The notes beneath the pieces were generated by a model. That model saw only the letters and a program-made list of their open reading frames with translations. It did not search any database and was not told the origin of the DNA. From Adineta vaga (taxonomy: Eukaryota > Rotifera), in assembly GCA_021613535.1 (NCBI GenBank), contig CP075496.1, positions 7,688,001 through 7,752,000 of the forward strand: a DNA stretch of 64,000 bases, given 5' to 3'. Shown piece after piece: positions 35,424 to 48,018 of this stretch. The first letter of the stretch is position 1. The number at the start of each line of letters is the position of its first letter. The translations under genes were made by a program, and so were the position numbers.

Positions 35424-38400
35424 CTATGACGAATCATCCTCGTCACTTCCGTTATTATTTCCGTTCATATGACCATTTCCTTCAAAATTTAGCTGAAATA
35501 AAAAGAAACAGAAAAGAACTTTAGTATAAAATCAATCAATTAAAATAGATTAATTACATCATTATCATCATCACTTTCATTCATGGCTTCTTCATCTTCA
35601 TCTTCATTGTCTTGTAAACCAAGATCAAGATCATCGGATAAACCTGAATATTCATCGTATTCTGATGGACTTGGTACTAATTCATCTTGCGTTTGATCAC
35701 CTTCGATATCATCATCAGAAACATCTTCAAAAATGAATGACGGTTTAGTACAAATAGTTGCATCACTACTGGATAATTCGTTGTTGCGACTATTGATCTA
35801 AAATAATGTTTAAATAGAACACGAAGATTTTAAATGAATATACAATAGTCTCATTTGCTTCAGAGAGAAGTTATAGTTTATAGTTTTATGACTGAATAAA
35901 TGTAAACGCTGTTTGATCTTATCGATTTGAAAAGAGTAAACCAATTTGCACTATACAAATTACTTGATATGTGAAGTTTGACATTCTCTGATAACTCTCT
36001 TTATAGACGACGAATCTTACGAATTATCAATTTATCGGGAAAAGCCATACATAAGAGTAGATTTACTAGTTGAACTATTGCTTTAAATATACTGCACGAA
36101 TCTGTGAAAATAATGGGAAAGTAATATAGACGACTTCAAATGAGTATTATATTGATATAGACCATAATGAATCATAAACACTTCTAGTTTTCAATCAATA
36201 ATCAATATTTAATCGAAGACTTCATAGTACATTGGTCATATTCATCCAGGAGAACGCTTTCTCTTTTTTTCTATTCGATATGCTTCACTTATTTTCTACT
36301 TTTCTGTTGACGACGATTATATATCTACATGTACATAAATGCCCTTATCAGTCGTTACCTTTTAAAAGTATCATTTAAGGGCATTACTCCTCGATGTTTA
36401 TGTCATAATATCAATTACCAAACTGTCAATATAAGATAGAAAGTAAATTTTTTTCTCTTCTCTTTTTTTTCTAATTTAGTTAAATAGAAATTTATCTTTA
36501 GCTTACTTGGGAAGCAATCAATGATAATTTTCCATGAAGTCTTGCTAATTTTGGATAAAGTCTTGTACGCGCTTCAATCAGTTCATACATTGGACCAAGA
36601 CGTTCGGTGATATCCGCACACTAGAATGATTTAATCATAGAAATCAGTAATAAATATAAATTGCTTCTTGGCATACTGTCATCAGATATGATGTATGGGT
36701 ACTCAATACTGCTCGTAACCATTTTGATGCGATGAGACCTCTGAAAAAGAAATGAAATGTTTTTTTCCTCTATAGAAAATTTTTTCAGGTTAGTTCGATT
36801 TTACTTGTCTGCACTCTGATAGAGATATTTGTTTAAACAATCAATTAATGGCAAAAGAACTGGAATGGCAAGTGCACGTACTGTTTTTTCAATAATTTTT
36901 TCATTACGACAGCATAAAACTTGCTAAAATCAAAAGAAGACGTCATCATATAGCCACATATATATATTGATTAATAATGATCAATCACGGATCCTCCCTT
37001 TTCTTTTCTTTGTTTTTTTTATTTCCCTTAATGCATTTTGTTTAAACAAAAGGGAAAAAAGAAAGACGAACGGTCGATCATGCGTATAACTATGGACGAG
37101 TACGTGAAATCAAACAAAGAAAAAAAGGACAAATGATTCAACAATAAAAACTATCGGTTATATCTTTCTGTTCTAGATTTTAATCTTAACTTCTTTCGAA
37201 TGGGACAATCACAATCATCGAAATTCGATAAATTATTTACATTGATATGTACGGATAATACCGAAGAATTAAGTCGACAATTACGATCGTGTTCAACACC
37301 TGAACAGACAGCATGTCTATCGAATTTATCAGATGCGGATAAAGCTGCAACATTACTAATGTATGCTGCATTTTATGGTAATATGGCTATATGTCGTTTA
37401 TTACTTGAATCAGGCGCACGATTATATAGTCGAGATAATGAAGGACGAAATGTTTTATTCTATGCTATCGCTGGTCAAGCATATAATGTAACAAAATATT
37501 TAATTGAAACTGCTCTAGCAGATATTGATATTGAGACACAAAAGAATTTTATTAATAATTCAGATAATACAGGTGAAACATGTTTACATGAAGCAGTCAA
37601 AGTTCATGCTGTATCCTGTATTGAATTACTATTAAAACATGATATTGATGTGAATATTGTTAATAAAGATGGTGTCACTGCTCTCCATCGTGCTGTAGAT
37701 CTCGGTAAGTTAAATTTAAAGAATCTATTTCTCGAATAAAAGTTTCTTTTAAATAAAGGTCATCCAGATATTGTACGATTGTTACTTAAACATAAAGCGG
37801 AATTGAATACAAAAGATGCATCCGGTTGGACTCCATTGCATGTTGCATCTGCACATAATGATGTCGAATTAGTACGTTTATTAGTTAATCGTGGTGCACG
37901 CGTCAATGCTACTGATAATCAAGGCCATTCACCATTAAAATGGGCACGTGAAACAGGTTCGCGAGATGTATTTACTTATCTTAAAAGTCAAGGTGCTAAA
38001 GAATTCGATTCTTCAACCGCAACATTAACAACAACGGCGACAACAGTAAATTCTACTGCTCAACGTTCAAGTAAAAAACGAACGAGTTTAAGAAAATCTT
38101 CGATACCATCAACACCCCCTCAAGATGACACAACATCGAAAACATTATCTTAAAATTTAAAGAACAGATTTTCTAGAGTTTTCAATCGTCTTTTTTTTCT
38201 TCTCCTCTCCTTGTTTATAATGTTTCATATAATAATCATTTTGAAAGAAAAATATCTGAGCATTCAATATGCTTAGGAATGATATACTTACATCAAGTAG
38301 AGTACTGTCAGAACTTTGTAATCCTTGAGTAAGTAATGTAACAAGACTATCAGCTGCTAAACTTTGTTGTTTTTGTTCTGAATTTAATTGACCAGTTGAT

Positions 38401-38788
38401 GTTTGATTTTCAAAGGCACTCAAACGTTCAGATAAAGGTACCTATGCAAAAGAAAAACGAAAAACTTTATTTATTTATTTAAGTGAATCTATACAAAAGA
38501 ACAAACTTCATTTTGAATAATTTCTGTTGCTCGTCGTTTTTTATTACTTATTGTATTCGATGTTTGAGTTAATACAACAGCTTCATTAGGTTTAACAGCA
38601 CTTTTTGTCTAGAAGATGGGGGAAAAAAAGAAATTATGATATATATATATATTATTGAAAGGAATTGAAATAAATCATGAAACCTTTGTCACTTGTTGTT
38701 CACTAGCAGCAACAACAATTATGGGTGCAGATGACCGTTTTGGATCATCGCGTTTAGATTTACGACTTGTATTATTTGTAGATGTCAT
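35424..38788 (-). CDS. WDR43: WDR43/UTP5-like Utp12-domain protein lacking WD40 repeats
   Basis: About 315 residues over eight or more exons. The diagnostic block runs LVTLLTQGLQSSDSTLLD|QVLCCRNEKIIEKTVRALAI, then PVLLPLIDCLNKYLYQSADK, GLIASKWLRAVLSTHTSYLM and LYPKLARLHGKLSLIASQ, matching the Utp12 helical domain of WDR43, a small-subunit processome factor for pre-rRNA synthesis in the nucleolus. The C-terminus is an acidic Asp/Glu/Ser tail, as in WDR43. The N-terminus begins MTSTNNTSRKSKRDDPKRSS with an in-frame TAA two codons upstream, so the WD40 propeller (roughly the first 400 residues of human WDR43) is missing from this transcript unless an upstream exon exists. One intron, 36924-38291, encloses the ankyrin gene on the opposite strand; the D|QVLCC join across it is in frame and conserved. 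Confidence 0.82.
36338..36386. repeat. 10-bp inverted repeat in WDR43-like intron
   Basis: AATGCCCTTA and its exact complement TAAGGGCATT are separated by 29 nt inside the intron at about 35800-36502. Possibly chance. Confidence 0.4.
37200..38153 (+). CDS. Ankyrin-repeat protein with N-myristoylation motif, nested gene
   Basis: Two exons joined at a 54-bp phase-1 intron (37705-37758; DL|GHPDIV) encode about 300 residues. The start MGQSQSSKFD fits an N-myristoylation signal (Gly2, Ser6, Lys8), suggesting membrane association. Five or six ankyrin repeats follow, with consensus pieces such as NTGETCLHEAVKVHAVSCIE, DGVTALHRAVDLGHPDIVRL, SGWTPLHVASAHNDVELVRL and QGHSPLKWARETGSRD. A Ser/Thr-rich, then basic C-terminal tail (SSKKRTSLRKSS) closes it. 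The gene lies wholly within one intron of the minus-strand WDR43-like gene. Partner and role unknown. An acceptor-like AG lies 23 nt before the ATG. Confidence 0.87.
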
Positions 38789-39272
38789 ATTTTAACGGTA
38801 GAAGTTAATCTAAAAAAATCGATAGACAAATATATCTAATTGTATCTAATGAATAAGTTGAATTAGTACGTATGTAGAAACGAAATGTATGTGTAGTAGT
38901 AGTACTACACCATTAATAGTAGTTAGTTACTTTACCAATTGTATTGAGATAGGAAGCAACCAATCATATGATATTCTTATAGAGGACATGAATAGAAAGG
39001 AGAAAGAAAGAAAGAAAGAAAGAAACAATCAATGTGAAATGTAATTGAGTATTACATTACGACATTGTGTTTCATAGTTTATTATAGAGTATATTCTAAA
39101 GCTACTCAATCAAAAATTCATTAAATATGTATTGTTCTATACAGATTGAAAATCAAAAGAGATCATTTCTTTAGGAATCCGAAAAGTTATTCTATAAAGA
39201 TTTCTATTTCGTAAGTTTATTCATGAATATCATTGAAAACAAATAATCTATTCAATGTACTAAAAGATTATT
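38789..39272. other. Intergenic with (AAAG)n tract
   Basis: About 480 bp between the WDR43-like start and the PUS10 stop. An AAAG repeat is at 39001-39024. No gene seen. Confidence 0.6.
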
Positions 39273-41869
39273 TTATTTGCCATTTATATCACAAATATCA
39301 TCTTGTTGCTTTTGATCATGTTCATTTTCCAACATCGGTGGAAAATTAATATTAACTGCCTAAAATATAATCGACATATATGTATTTGTTCGAAAACTAA
39401 ATAAATGACATACTAAAACATCTAGCTCAAGAATGTCAACAAAACGATCGAGTATCATTGTTAAATTCGGTTTTGTTCGACCGAAATCTCCATGAACGAA
39501 TTCTTTTACATACGCACCAGCTTGAGTTGTTAATCGTAAACGAAAATGATACGAATCAATACTAATTGCGGATAATTCAGTGATAGATCGTTGTCGTGTC
39601 ATTACTGTTCGTCTATGATAATTCCAAAATATTACCAAGCAAAAATTGACAAATCATGATGCATACCGATGTAAAACTCGAATAGGAGTTTTTTGTTCAA
39701 TGATCAATGGATTCGATACTGATGCTAATCTTTGATCAAGTTCATTTTGATCAATTTGTGTCTCGGTATAACATAAAGCTTCATAACATTTCGTTTTTTC
39801 TTCTTCACCTTCTTTTATTTGATTACTGTCTTCTCTAAACGATCGGGAAAAAAATCTTCATTTACTATATAATTATTGTGACTGATAAATATACTTTGAT
39901 ACTTGTTGTAGATCACGTACACGAACATCTTTTGTTAAAGTATTGATTTCCTACAAAAAGAAACGAAGTAATATATTAGTAATAAATATATTACTATCAA
40001 CGTACATGTTGAACAGCACGAAATTCTTCTAGTTGATATAGAATTCTTGAAGGTTGTCGAAATTCAAGAACAAATGGTCGACCTATCGAAATCGAGTGAT
40101 TTTTTCTTATATGCAGAATAAACGTTTCATTGACTTACCACGACCTAGTGTTCGTACATCAACATCTTCGCGACCCGAAGAAAGAAAAGCATGATCTATA
40201 AAAGAAATATTTCATAATAGAGATGACATTTTTATTTTGAAATATGAAAGATTTACGTTTCGCAGATACAAGTTTGCTAATAGGAAGAGTAATCAATTCT
40301 TCAACAGATGTTTCAGCTTTACGAATTCCATCAATTACCCATGGAGTTTGAGATAACGTACGAGAATATTTATTATAACGTCCTAAAAAATGATTTTATC
40401 ATTTGAAATCATATTGACATTAGTTACAAACCAGCAACAAAAACTGAATCATGTTGGGCTAATATTGTACAGGATGTTTTTCCATCAATAGGTGGTTTAT
40501 AATATCTGAAATTAAAATCACAAAATTCATTAGAAATTGCTTTTTTTTAATCAGCTATACTCACTTTTCAAAGTCTTCGAATGTAATATCATTAAGGACG
40601 GAAGTAACTGCTTGCCGAGTGAATGCTTCATTAGCATTAGATTTCTAAAATTATATTTTAGTATTACAATGAAATATGAAAAAGTACATCGCCTTAATAA
40701 TGTCATTCTATCTTCTTTCAAAAATGCTTTACTTCATTCATTCTTTTCTAGATACAATATTCATACAGATCAATGGACAATTTTGGCAAGATTACAACAA
40801 CTTCGCTATCAAAAAAATCTCTCATGTACGAATGATGGAATTGTGTCTGGTACGGATGAAGAAAACAAGTCATGGTCTTACAACCTTGGTAATCAGCATC
40901 TTACCTGTAATTTCGGATTGTCTGCATAACGAAATCTTCGTCTAATAAATAAATTCATCGTTGATAAAGTTCATCTATGGAATAGGAAACTTACAAAAAA
41001 TTGAGTTCTTCAGTTTCACCACTAAAATCAAATGTTATATTAATTTCAAAAGGACTCTAAACACAATAAAAGAAGCAAAACTTTGTTAAATAAGTGAATC
41101 AAAGTCAAATCTCGTCAGTTATACTTCGATTTGATATGGTCGTTCGAGTGCTTCTTCTAATCGATCAATCATTAAATTTCTCCATTGATCTTTAATAATT
41201 GGTAGATCTTTTTCATTACATTCACCAACAAATTTATTTAAAAATTTCAATAAATATGCCTAGAAAAAAGTCAAATTTTTATTTACGAAATAAGATTTAT
41301 TTACAAAATTTACATGTCGAATGAATAAATTCAATGGTAATGTAAGATTACAACAGAAGGATTGGAAATCACTGGTTGCTGATTGTGCAGTTTGTTTAAT
41401 CTTTTCAAAGATAAGAAATAATGAATAGAAATTTTCAAATTTATCGCTTACCCGTTGGATAAATTCATCGGATGTATAACGATGTAATACATCAATACAT
41501 AAAAAACAATGTTGAGTAGATGGAATAGTGAGATGATTATCTATCGTTTGTACATCGGAATGATTTAACGAAGTTGATTCAAGCGATATTCTTTCCTAAA
41601 AAAAATTGACTATGATAGACTCGAATTATTTAATTTATGTTTAGTTCAATTTGCACCTGTTTTTCAATGAAATTTTTCAACATAGAACATTGATCTTTTA
41701 ATGGACATGATCGACATAATCGATTGATAAACAATCGATAAGCATTTGTTGCCATCATTGAATCTGTTGTCATATCTACAAGAGTCATTGGCGAGGTGTT
41801 TTTTTTTCTTATATCAAATTCACAATTTATTTGAAACATGTGATGAGAATCAGTGTAGACACATGACAA
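39273..41869 (-). CDS. PUS10: tRNA pseudouridine synthase PUS10
   Basis: Pseudouridine synthase acting on the TPsiC arm (positions 54/55) of tRNA. The catalytic segment FLSSGREDVDVRTLGRGRPF includes the essential Asp. Other family blocks are VFVAGRYNKYSRTLSQTPWV, IDGIRKAETSVEELI, VRVRDLQQVSK, EGEEEKTKCYEALC, QKTPIRVLHRRTV and AGAYVKEFVHGDFGRTKPNL, with DILELD near the end. The N-terminal half is shorter than human PUS10 but keeps Cys pairs (CRSCPLKDQC, CFLCIDVL) like its zinc-binding THUMP-containing region. About ten exons with small introns. Start uncertain: Met at 41869 or downstream Mets around 41788-41755 in the same exon. The last exon ends DDICDINGK. Confidence 0.9.
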
Positions 41870-41931
41870 TGAACTTTATTTTATAAGGAAAAAAACAATA
41901 GATCGACGTACATATAATGAACAGGTGAATG

Positions 41932-42580
41932 TCAATAACGATATTTAGTGGAATAATCTTTTGGTGATATAACTAAACCACGACCTTTACGAGCACCACG
42001 ATAGACAGTTTCAATAATATCAATAAATTCTTGAGTATCTTCTAAAGCCCAACTTATTTTATTATTGTTACCAGTACCCAAATCGATCATAATATGCTTA
42101 TTACGATAGAAGAACATGATCGTACATGGATCATACAATTCATACCTAGAAAAAGAAAAGCAAATTTATAGAAAACAATTTCAATCGATAGTTTTCTACT
42201 GATCGAAATTCTCAATATGTTTCCTAATGCGAACCGTTCGATATGATATTCTCTCAAAGAAAACCTACCCGCAATTTGAGTTCAAGATGATTTATTGAAC
42301 TGATCATTAACTTCTGAATATGAATATCAATAAGAAAATCAAAAATTAAACAATATTTAACTTACATTTTATTGAAATCTGGTGTTTCTGTAATATCAAC
42401 GAGATAAATGACTGCAAAATTCTTGATTTTTTCTGCAACTTTGTATAAAACTTCATCCATTTTCATACATGTTGGGTCCCAATCATGACCAAAACGAATT
42501 ACAACCACTTTATCTTCTTCCGAGAGAATGGCCTGATCAACTTGCCAGCCATTATGTAAATGTGGTAACATATACGACAT
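41932..42580 (-). CDS. TXNL4A: Spliceosomal U5 15-kDa protein TXNL4A/DIM1
   Basis: Exons 42366-42580 and 41932-42145 join across a 220-bp intron (NK|MYELYDP) to give 142 residues, nearly identical in character to animal DIM1: MSYMLPHLHNGWQVDQAILS, VIRFGHDWDPTCMKMDEVLY, YLVDITETPDFNKM, KHIMIDLGTGNNNKISWALE and ARKGRGLVISPKDYSTKYRY. It has a thioredoxin fold without the redox CxxC and is a core piece of the U5 and U4/U6.U5 snRNP required for pre-mRNA splicing. It is by far the most conserved protein in the window. An acceptor-like AG lies 15 nt upstream of the ATG. Confidence 0.98.
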
Positions 42581-42842
42581 GATGAATGTTTATATCTAAA
42601 AGAAGAAAGAATAAGATTTATAATTATTTGCACATTCCATTTGGACTAAATATCATTTAACAAAACGCACAGAATGACCACTCATCCCATAAAACACATA
42701 AAAAGCACACACTCACAGACCTTCATTCGAAATATTTTTTTATCAAACACGGAAAACCGATTGTTCATATTCATCACAGACATTGTTATGAGATTAAATT
42801 GTTTCGGACAAAAGAAAATAAAAAGAAACGAAATAAGATCAA

Positions 42843-45024
42843 TTATTTCTTTTTAATATGTAAACGTTTTCGAATTTGTTCAAATGGCTCTTGTGTTAAT
42901 GTCACATTGATTAATGTAAATAATTTATAAAAAACCACACCATTCAAAGTATAATTTGTTGTATTGATACCATCAAGACTATAATCATATTTGGAATATA
43001 GAATCGTGTGACGATGCGGATTTTCTTTTTCAGACTTATGATCATGAGTACGAATCATTTTATAACGAGCAATCTCGATTGGATAACGTGTAATTGATTT
43101 TTTCAATTGTTTAACAACACGTAAATACATGTCATCGTCTTCACCACCCCAACCCCAGTATACAGTTGGATAGCCATTGGCACCAACGAAATCTGATAAA
43201 CGAAAGGCTGTTACACCTCCAAATAATGTGGAATAAAGAAGTTTGTAATTAAATTTATCAACAGCAACTGACCTAAAACAAAAGCATCATATTTTTCAAT
43301 GAATAATGTGAACCTGAATCGATAGAATGTACTGCAATATCACGAAATATTTTGAAATAATTGTGATTGTGAAACCATCCTATGTAATTCAAATAGATGT
43401 CGCGGCAAACACGAATAGAAAGTAAAATACAGTATTTGTAAATACATCATATGAAATTTAGTTCGGTAACTATTTCCTCATAGAATTGATCGTGATTAGT
43501 ATTCTCAGATCTATTCTCATCATTCAATATCTAATAAGGATTAATTATTTCTTTTTCTATACTATAACGATCTGTCAATTTAGAAGAAAAAAACAAGGAT
43601 ATAAACGTACATATACAAATATTTACATTGTGTAATTCAATTTAGTACTTCTATCTTCATTCATATAGAAAAGAATTAGTACAACATATAATGAATGCTT
43701 TTACTGTACAGACGAATAAACATAAACATAGATGATAAAATCGATTATGTTTGATAGTAAATATATATTCTTAAATAGAAATTCCCTCAAATTCGATATT
43801 TAAAACTGATAATAGTCAAACAGATCTTTTCAAAAGTATTATGATTATATGAATCAGTTAAAAAATATTAGCAAAAGTCTTCTGACATGACATGGAGATA
43901 AATCTAATTTTTAATATTTAAAGGCATGGTCTTCTCTATGTCATATATCAGAGAATCCTGTATTCTAATCACAATTGACAATCTGTTCTTCCTACAAGAA
44001 CTATATTTTCAAAAAATGCATTGAATCTAAATGAAGTGAAAGATTGTGATGTTTTTCGATTACTTACATATGCCTTGGTTGATCACCACATTTATAAACA
44101 TTTCGTAAATCTTCAGGTAAAAGATCTACATCATGAAAAATAAAACAATCGAATGGATATAATTTTACTGCTTCTAAATAACCAACATTAAACAGAGCAG
44201 CACGATTGAACTGATCAGCTCCATCTTGATTAACAATGAAGATTGTATAATCTAATTGTTGTTTTTGTAAAAATGGATGAATATTATCAAGAAACATTTT
44301 CAGATGTTGTTCACGTTTACGATAACATATAATCAAAGCTAAACGTTGTTCTGGTCGGCAATCTTTTGGAATATAATGTCCACCGGAATATAAAACATTT
44401 CCCACATACTGTTCTATAGTATTGTATGGATAAAGTGTTTGATTTACTTTTACTATATAGTGTGAGGTATCATTATTTGATATCGAAAAATTACAAACAG
44501 GTAATATGTTATTAGCGCGTAATTCAGGTAATGTTGAATTAAAAAATGGATAAGATGATGCATTTTCAAAAGGTATTACAGGTAATATAGATGTTGCTTG
44601 GTTTGTAGTGCTAGTAGTAGTAATAGTACTAGTACTAGTAATAGCAGTCACTGTTACATTGATTACGGGAATTTTGGATGTTAAATTAACGGATGTGTTT
44701 GTTGATATTATTTCATGAGTAATATTAGTCTAAACACGATGCATTTATATTTATTCATGAACAGGAAATTCTATTCATTTGGTAAAATTTTGATTGACTT
44801 ACTTTTATCGGATCGGATATAGTTAAATTCGATTGACCTGATTGGTTATATGCACTGCGTCCATCTGATGATTGATTTTGTAAATTTATTGTTATTAATG
44901 ATATTGAAGATTCTTCTAACGTTATTTGAGTTTGTTTAATTTGTAAGGTAACGATATAGTAAAGTGCTTGAAAGAAAACCACGGAACATACACATAAAAA
45001 AATAGTACGTCTTTTTGAACACAT
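42843..45024 (-). CDS. Beta-1,4-galactosyltransferase family (GT7)
   Basis: Golgi type II enzyme transferring galactose or GalNAc from UDP-sugar to GlcNAc or glucose acceptors. A short basic start (MCSKRRT) and a signal anchor (IFLCVCSVVFFQALYYIVTL) lead to a Thr/Ser/Asn-rich stem with many N-glycosylation sites. The catalytic domain has LALIICYRKREQHLKMFLDN, FNRAALFNVGYLEA, the metal site HDVDLLPE, LFGGVTAFR and WGWGGEDDDMYLR, all hallmark motifs, with metal-binding His at RTHDHKSEKENPHRH. Four coding blocks: the intron after RHM (about 43273-44065, roughly 790 bp) is the largest in the gene and contains a hairpin at 43878-43953. Which B4GALT paralogue it matches is unclear. The stop is at 42843-42845. 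Confidence 0.93.
43878..43953. ncRNA. miRNA-precursor-like hairpin in galactosyltransferase intron (candidate)
   Basis: Arms CTGACATGACATGGAGA (about 43882-43898) and its partner TCTCTATGTCATATATCAG (about 43933-43951) pair with one bulge and one G-U, leaving a loop of about 34 nt. Size and geometry are compatible with a pre-miRNA, but no known miRNA seed was recognised, and chance stems occur in AT-rich DNA. Confidence 0.25.
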
Positions 45025-46727
45025 CGAAATCGACGATTAAATATGATAGGCATGTGACCTTTAAAGAAAAAGAAGGTGATGCTTAACTCATTCTGATTTA
45101 GTTATGTGTAATTTGTGACAAACAGAAAGGACGGTATGTTAAAAAGAGAAAAAATATATATATTCCATTTTCTTTTCCTTCCTTTTTCTGCTTGAAAATA
45201 AAAGATTCTTTCTTTCCTATTTCTCTCTTTATTTGCAAAGTGTTCTTTTTTAGTCGAGAAAAAAGAAGTAATACTCATCTGACAATTGACAAGAGAATAA
45301 TCAAGAAATAAACCCATCCGATCAAATAAAATACAAGTGTTCTGATGAACTCATTACAAGACAATATTAAATGAAGTTCTTCGAATATAATGATCAAATA
45401 TCGATTAGGAGAATGTATATTTTGTTATGATTTTATGTAAATGGATAAAGAAAAAAGAAATCGTTTTTTTTTCCTTTGAATAGACAATCTTTGTGTATAT
45501 GAATATATTCAGTGTCAAATGTAATTATCAAGAAAAAATGGATAAGTTGCCTGTGATAGAAGAGAGTGAAATTTGAACTATTTAACGAAAAAGTTTTGTT
45601 ATAAAGGTGATAAGATGATTTGTTGACCTTCTCTTATGATTATAAGACCGATGACAAATTATGCGTCAAATGTTCTAATCTTTCTCAGATAAATGGCATA
45701 ACAGAAATGACATGTTTTTCTCTTCATTATCGTTGTATGACGAAGTATGAAGAACTAATATTGATTTATTAACAAAGAAAATGATTGATGTTCTTCGTTG
45801 TCAATAGAAAGCATCAATTTTTGTTCGATTAAAATTTAACAGTAGATTTTACGTTACAAATAACATGTTTTTGAGAAGAATCTATTGAGTAACTATGCAA
45901 ATAATTCGTCAAACATATAAATGTCAAAGTAACAATAAGAGAAAAAAAGAAACTGCTCTAATATTGTTGCTTACCCAGAATTGAAGTCGAAAAATTGATA
46001 AAACTTTCACTAATTACTTTCTTTTTCGATTACAAAAGAGTATGAACAATAGGAGTAAATATGAAAACATACTTACTTAACAAACGGATAAAATAGTTTT
46101 GATAATCATTCTAGAATAAAAACAATAGAAAACTAAGCAATTCTTTTTCTATTAATTAAAAACGGAAGTAGAATGAATAGTTGATGATAATTGAATATTA
46201 TTTTGAGTTTCATATAGGAATAGAACTCTTCGGATTGATAAAAAAATTGTTTCTATTATATTCTTAAGAGATTTCATTCTGACAAATGATTTTCGGTAAT
46301 ACAGATTCAAATCTCACAAGTACATTTCTATAACATTATTCATATTTAATAGATGAATACAACCTAAAATCCTTCGCTATTATCGGTATTGATTCATATA
46401 TATATATTACTCAAAGACATAAACAAATCTGAATTGTATTTGAAAATAATATTCTAATCAACAAGGCTATAAAAATATCGAATAGTCATTATCGGTCATT
46501 TGTATCGAATTCAGATGACTCTTCGATATCGTACTAATTAATAGAATTTTATCTAGAACAGAGAACATAAAGTGACATGATTAATAAAGACAACAAATAT
46601 TTAAGATAAGACAAAACAATTTAAAGAACAATACAACTTTTTTTTCTTTGTTTCTATCTGAACACTAAGCCGAACATCACAGTACATTCAAGAAAAGAAA
46701 GAAAAAAAGAATGAATAATGTTTGTTT
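45025..46727. other. Intergenic, no feature recognised
   Basis: About 1.7 kb of AT-rich DNA upstream of the galactosyltransferase and downstream of HDAC3. Only short chance frames (for example 45102-45317). Confidence 0.6.
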
Positions 46728-47985
46728 TTAATCAGTTCGATCAACATCATTGTTACCATCATAGAATTCGTTGGCTGTATCGGCACTAAAGCATAAAGTA
46801 CAACGCTCAATTAGAAAATAGAAAAACAAATCCTCTGTTATTTACCGTCTTGTTGGTTTTCCTCCAGCGTGATTAGCTGTATCTAAAAGATCAGGTGGAA
46901 CGTCGTGCATTTGAACAGAAGGTGCATGAGCAAGTAAACGTAATTTTTCATTAACAAATTGAACAATCGATTCAAGATACTAAATACGAAAAAATAGATC
47001 ATAAATTCAATCATATTAACATTTACTTGACGAGAATTTCCATTTTCGATTTTAGGATTAAACAAATTTGGATGTAGTTGACAATCAGGTGCAAAAAATT
47101 CAATATAATCTAAAAGAAATTTCTTCTAACGATTACAATTAATGTTATGAAATTTTCATACCATGATAAGGGATGTCATTTGAAAGTTGTTCATTAAGAA
47201 TCAAGGATGTCTCATATGTCCAACAACGTGCAACATTTTTCACTGTATAACCACCTCCACCAACGACAAGTCTAAAACAATGAATGATTTATTGAGAGAT
47301 TTTCTTGAGAATAATAACTTACACAGGTAAATTTTGTTCCATAACAAATGAAACACATTTACCATGTCCTTTTATAGATAAATTGAAGCATCCAAGTCGA
47401 TCGCCACCAAGTGAATCAGCTCCACATTGAAGTACGATACATTTTGGACGATAATATTGCATTACAGTTGACATGACCGGTTTGAAAACAAGTTCATAAT
47501 AATCTAAAGATAAATACATTTGATTTTCAGATAGTTTTCCAATTCATTGTTCGCATCTTTGTCTACTTACCATCATCTGTAATACCCTCTCGAAGAGGAA
47601 CATTAATTGAATAATATCTTCCCGTTTCAGCTCCAATTTCATACATACTACCTGAAGAACAAAAAAATTCGAACAATTATTTTCGACATTCTTCTCATCT
47701 TTTTTTTCATTTTAACAAACCTGTGCCAGGAAAAAAATTATTCCCATATTTATGAAAAGATACAGTCATAACACGATCAGTAAAATAAAATGCCTCTTGT
47801 ACTCCATCACCATGATGGACATCAATATCAATATAAAGCACACGATCATGATATCTATATATCGAAAATATTATTTTCCTCCTATATATATTTTCTTCAA
47901 GTTTGAATTTACTTCAATAATTCAAGAATAGCAATTACAATATCATTTACATAACAAAATCCAGATGCCTAAGAGACAAACAATC

Positions 47986-48018
<33 letters not shown>

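Noticed and set aside
44060-44660. Thr/Ser-rich stem of the galactosyltransferase as a separate mucin-like gene
   Set aside because: It is continuous in frame with the catalytic domain and preceded by the signal-anchor exon.
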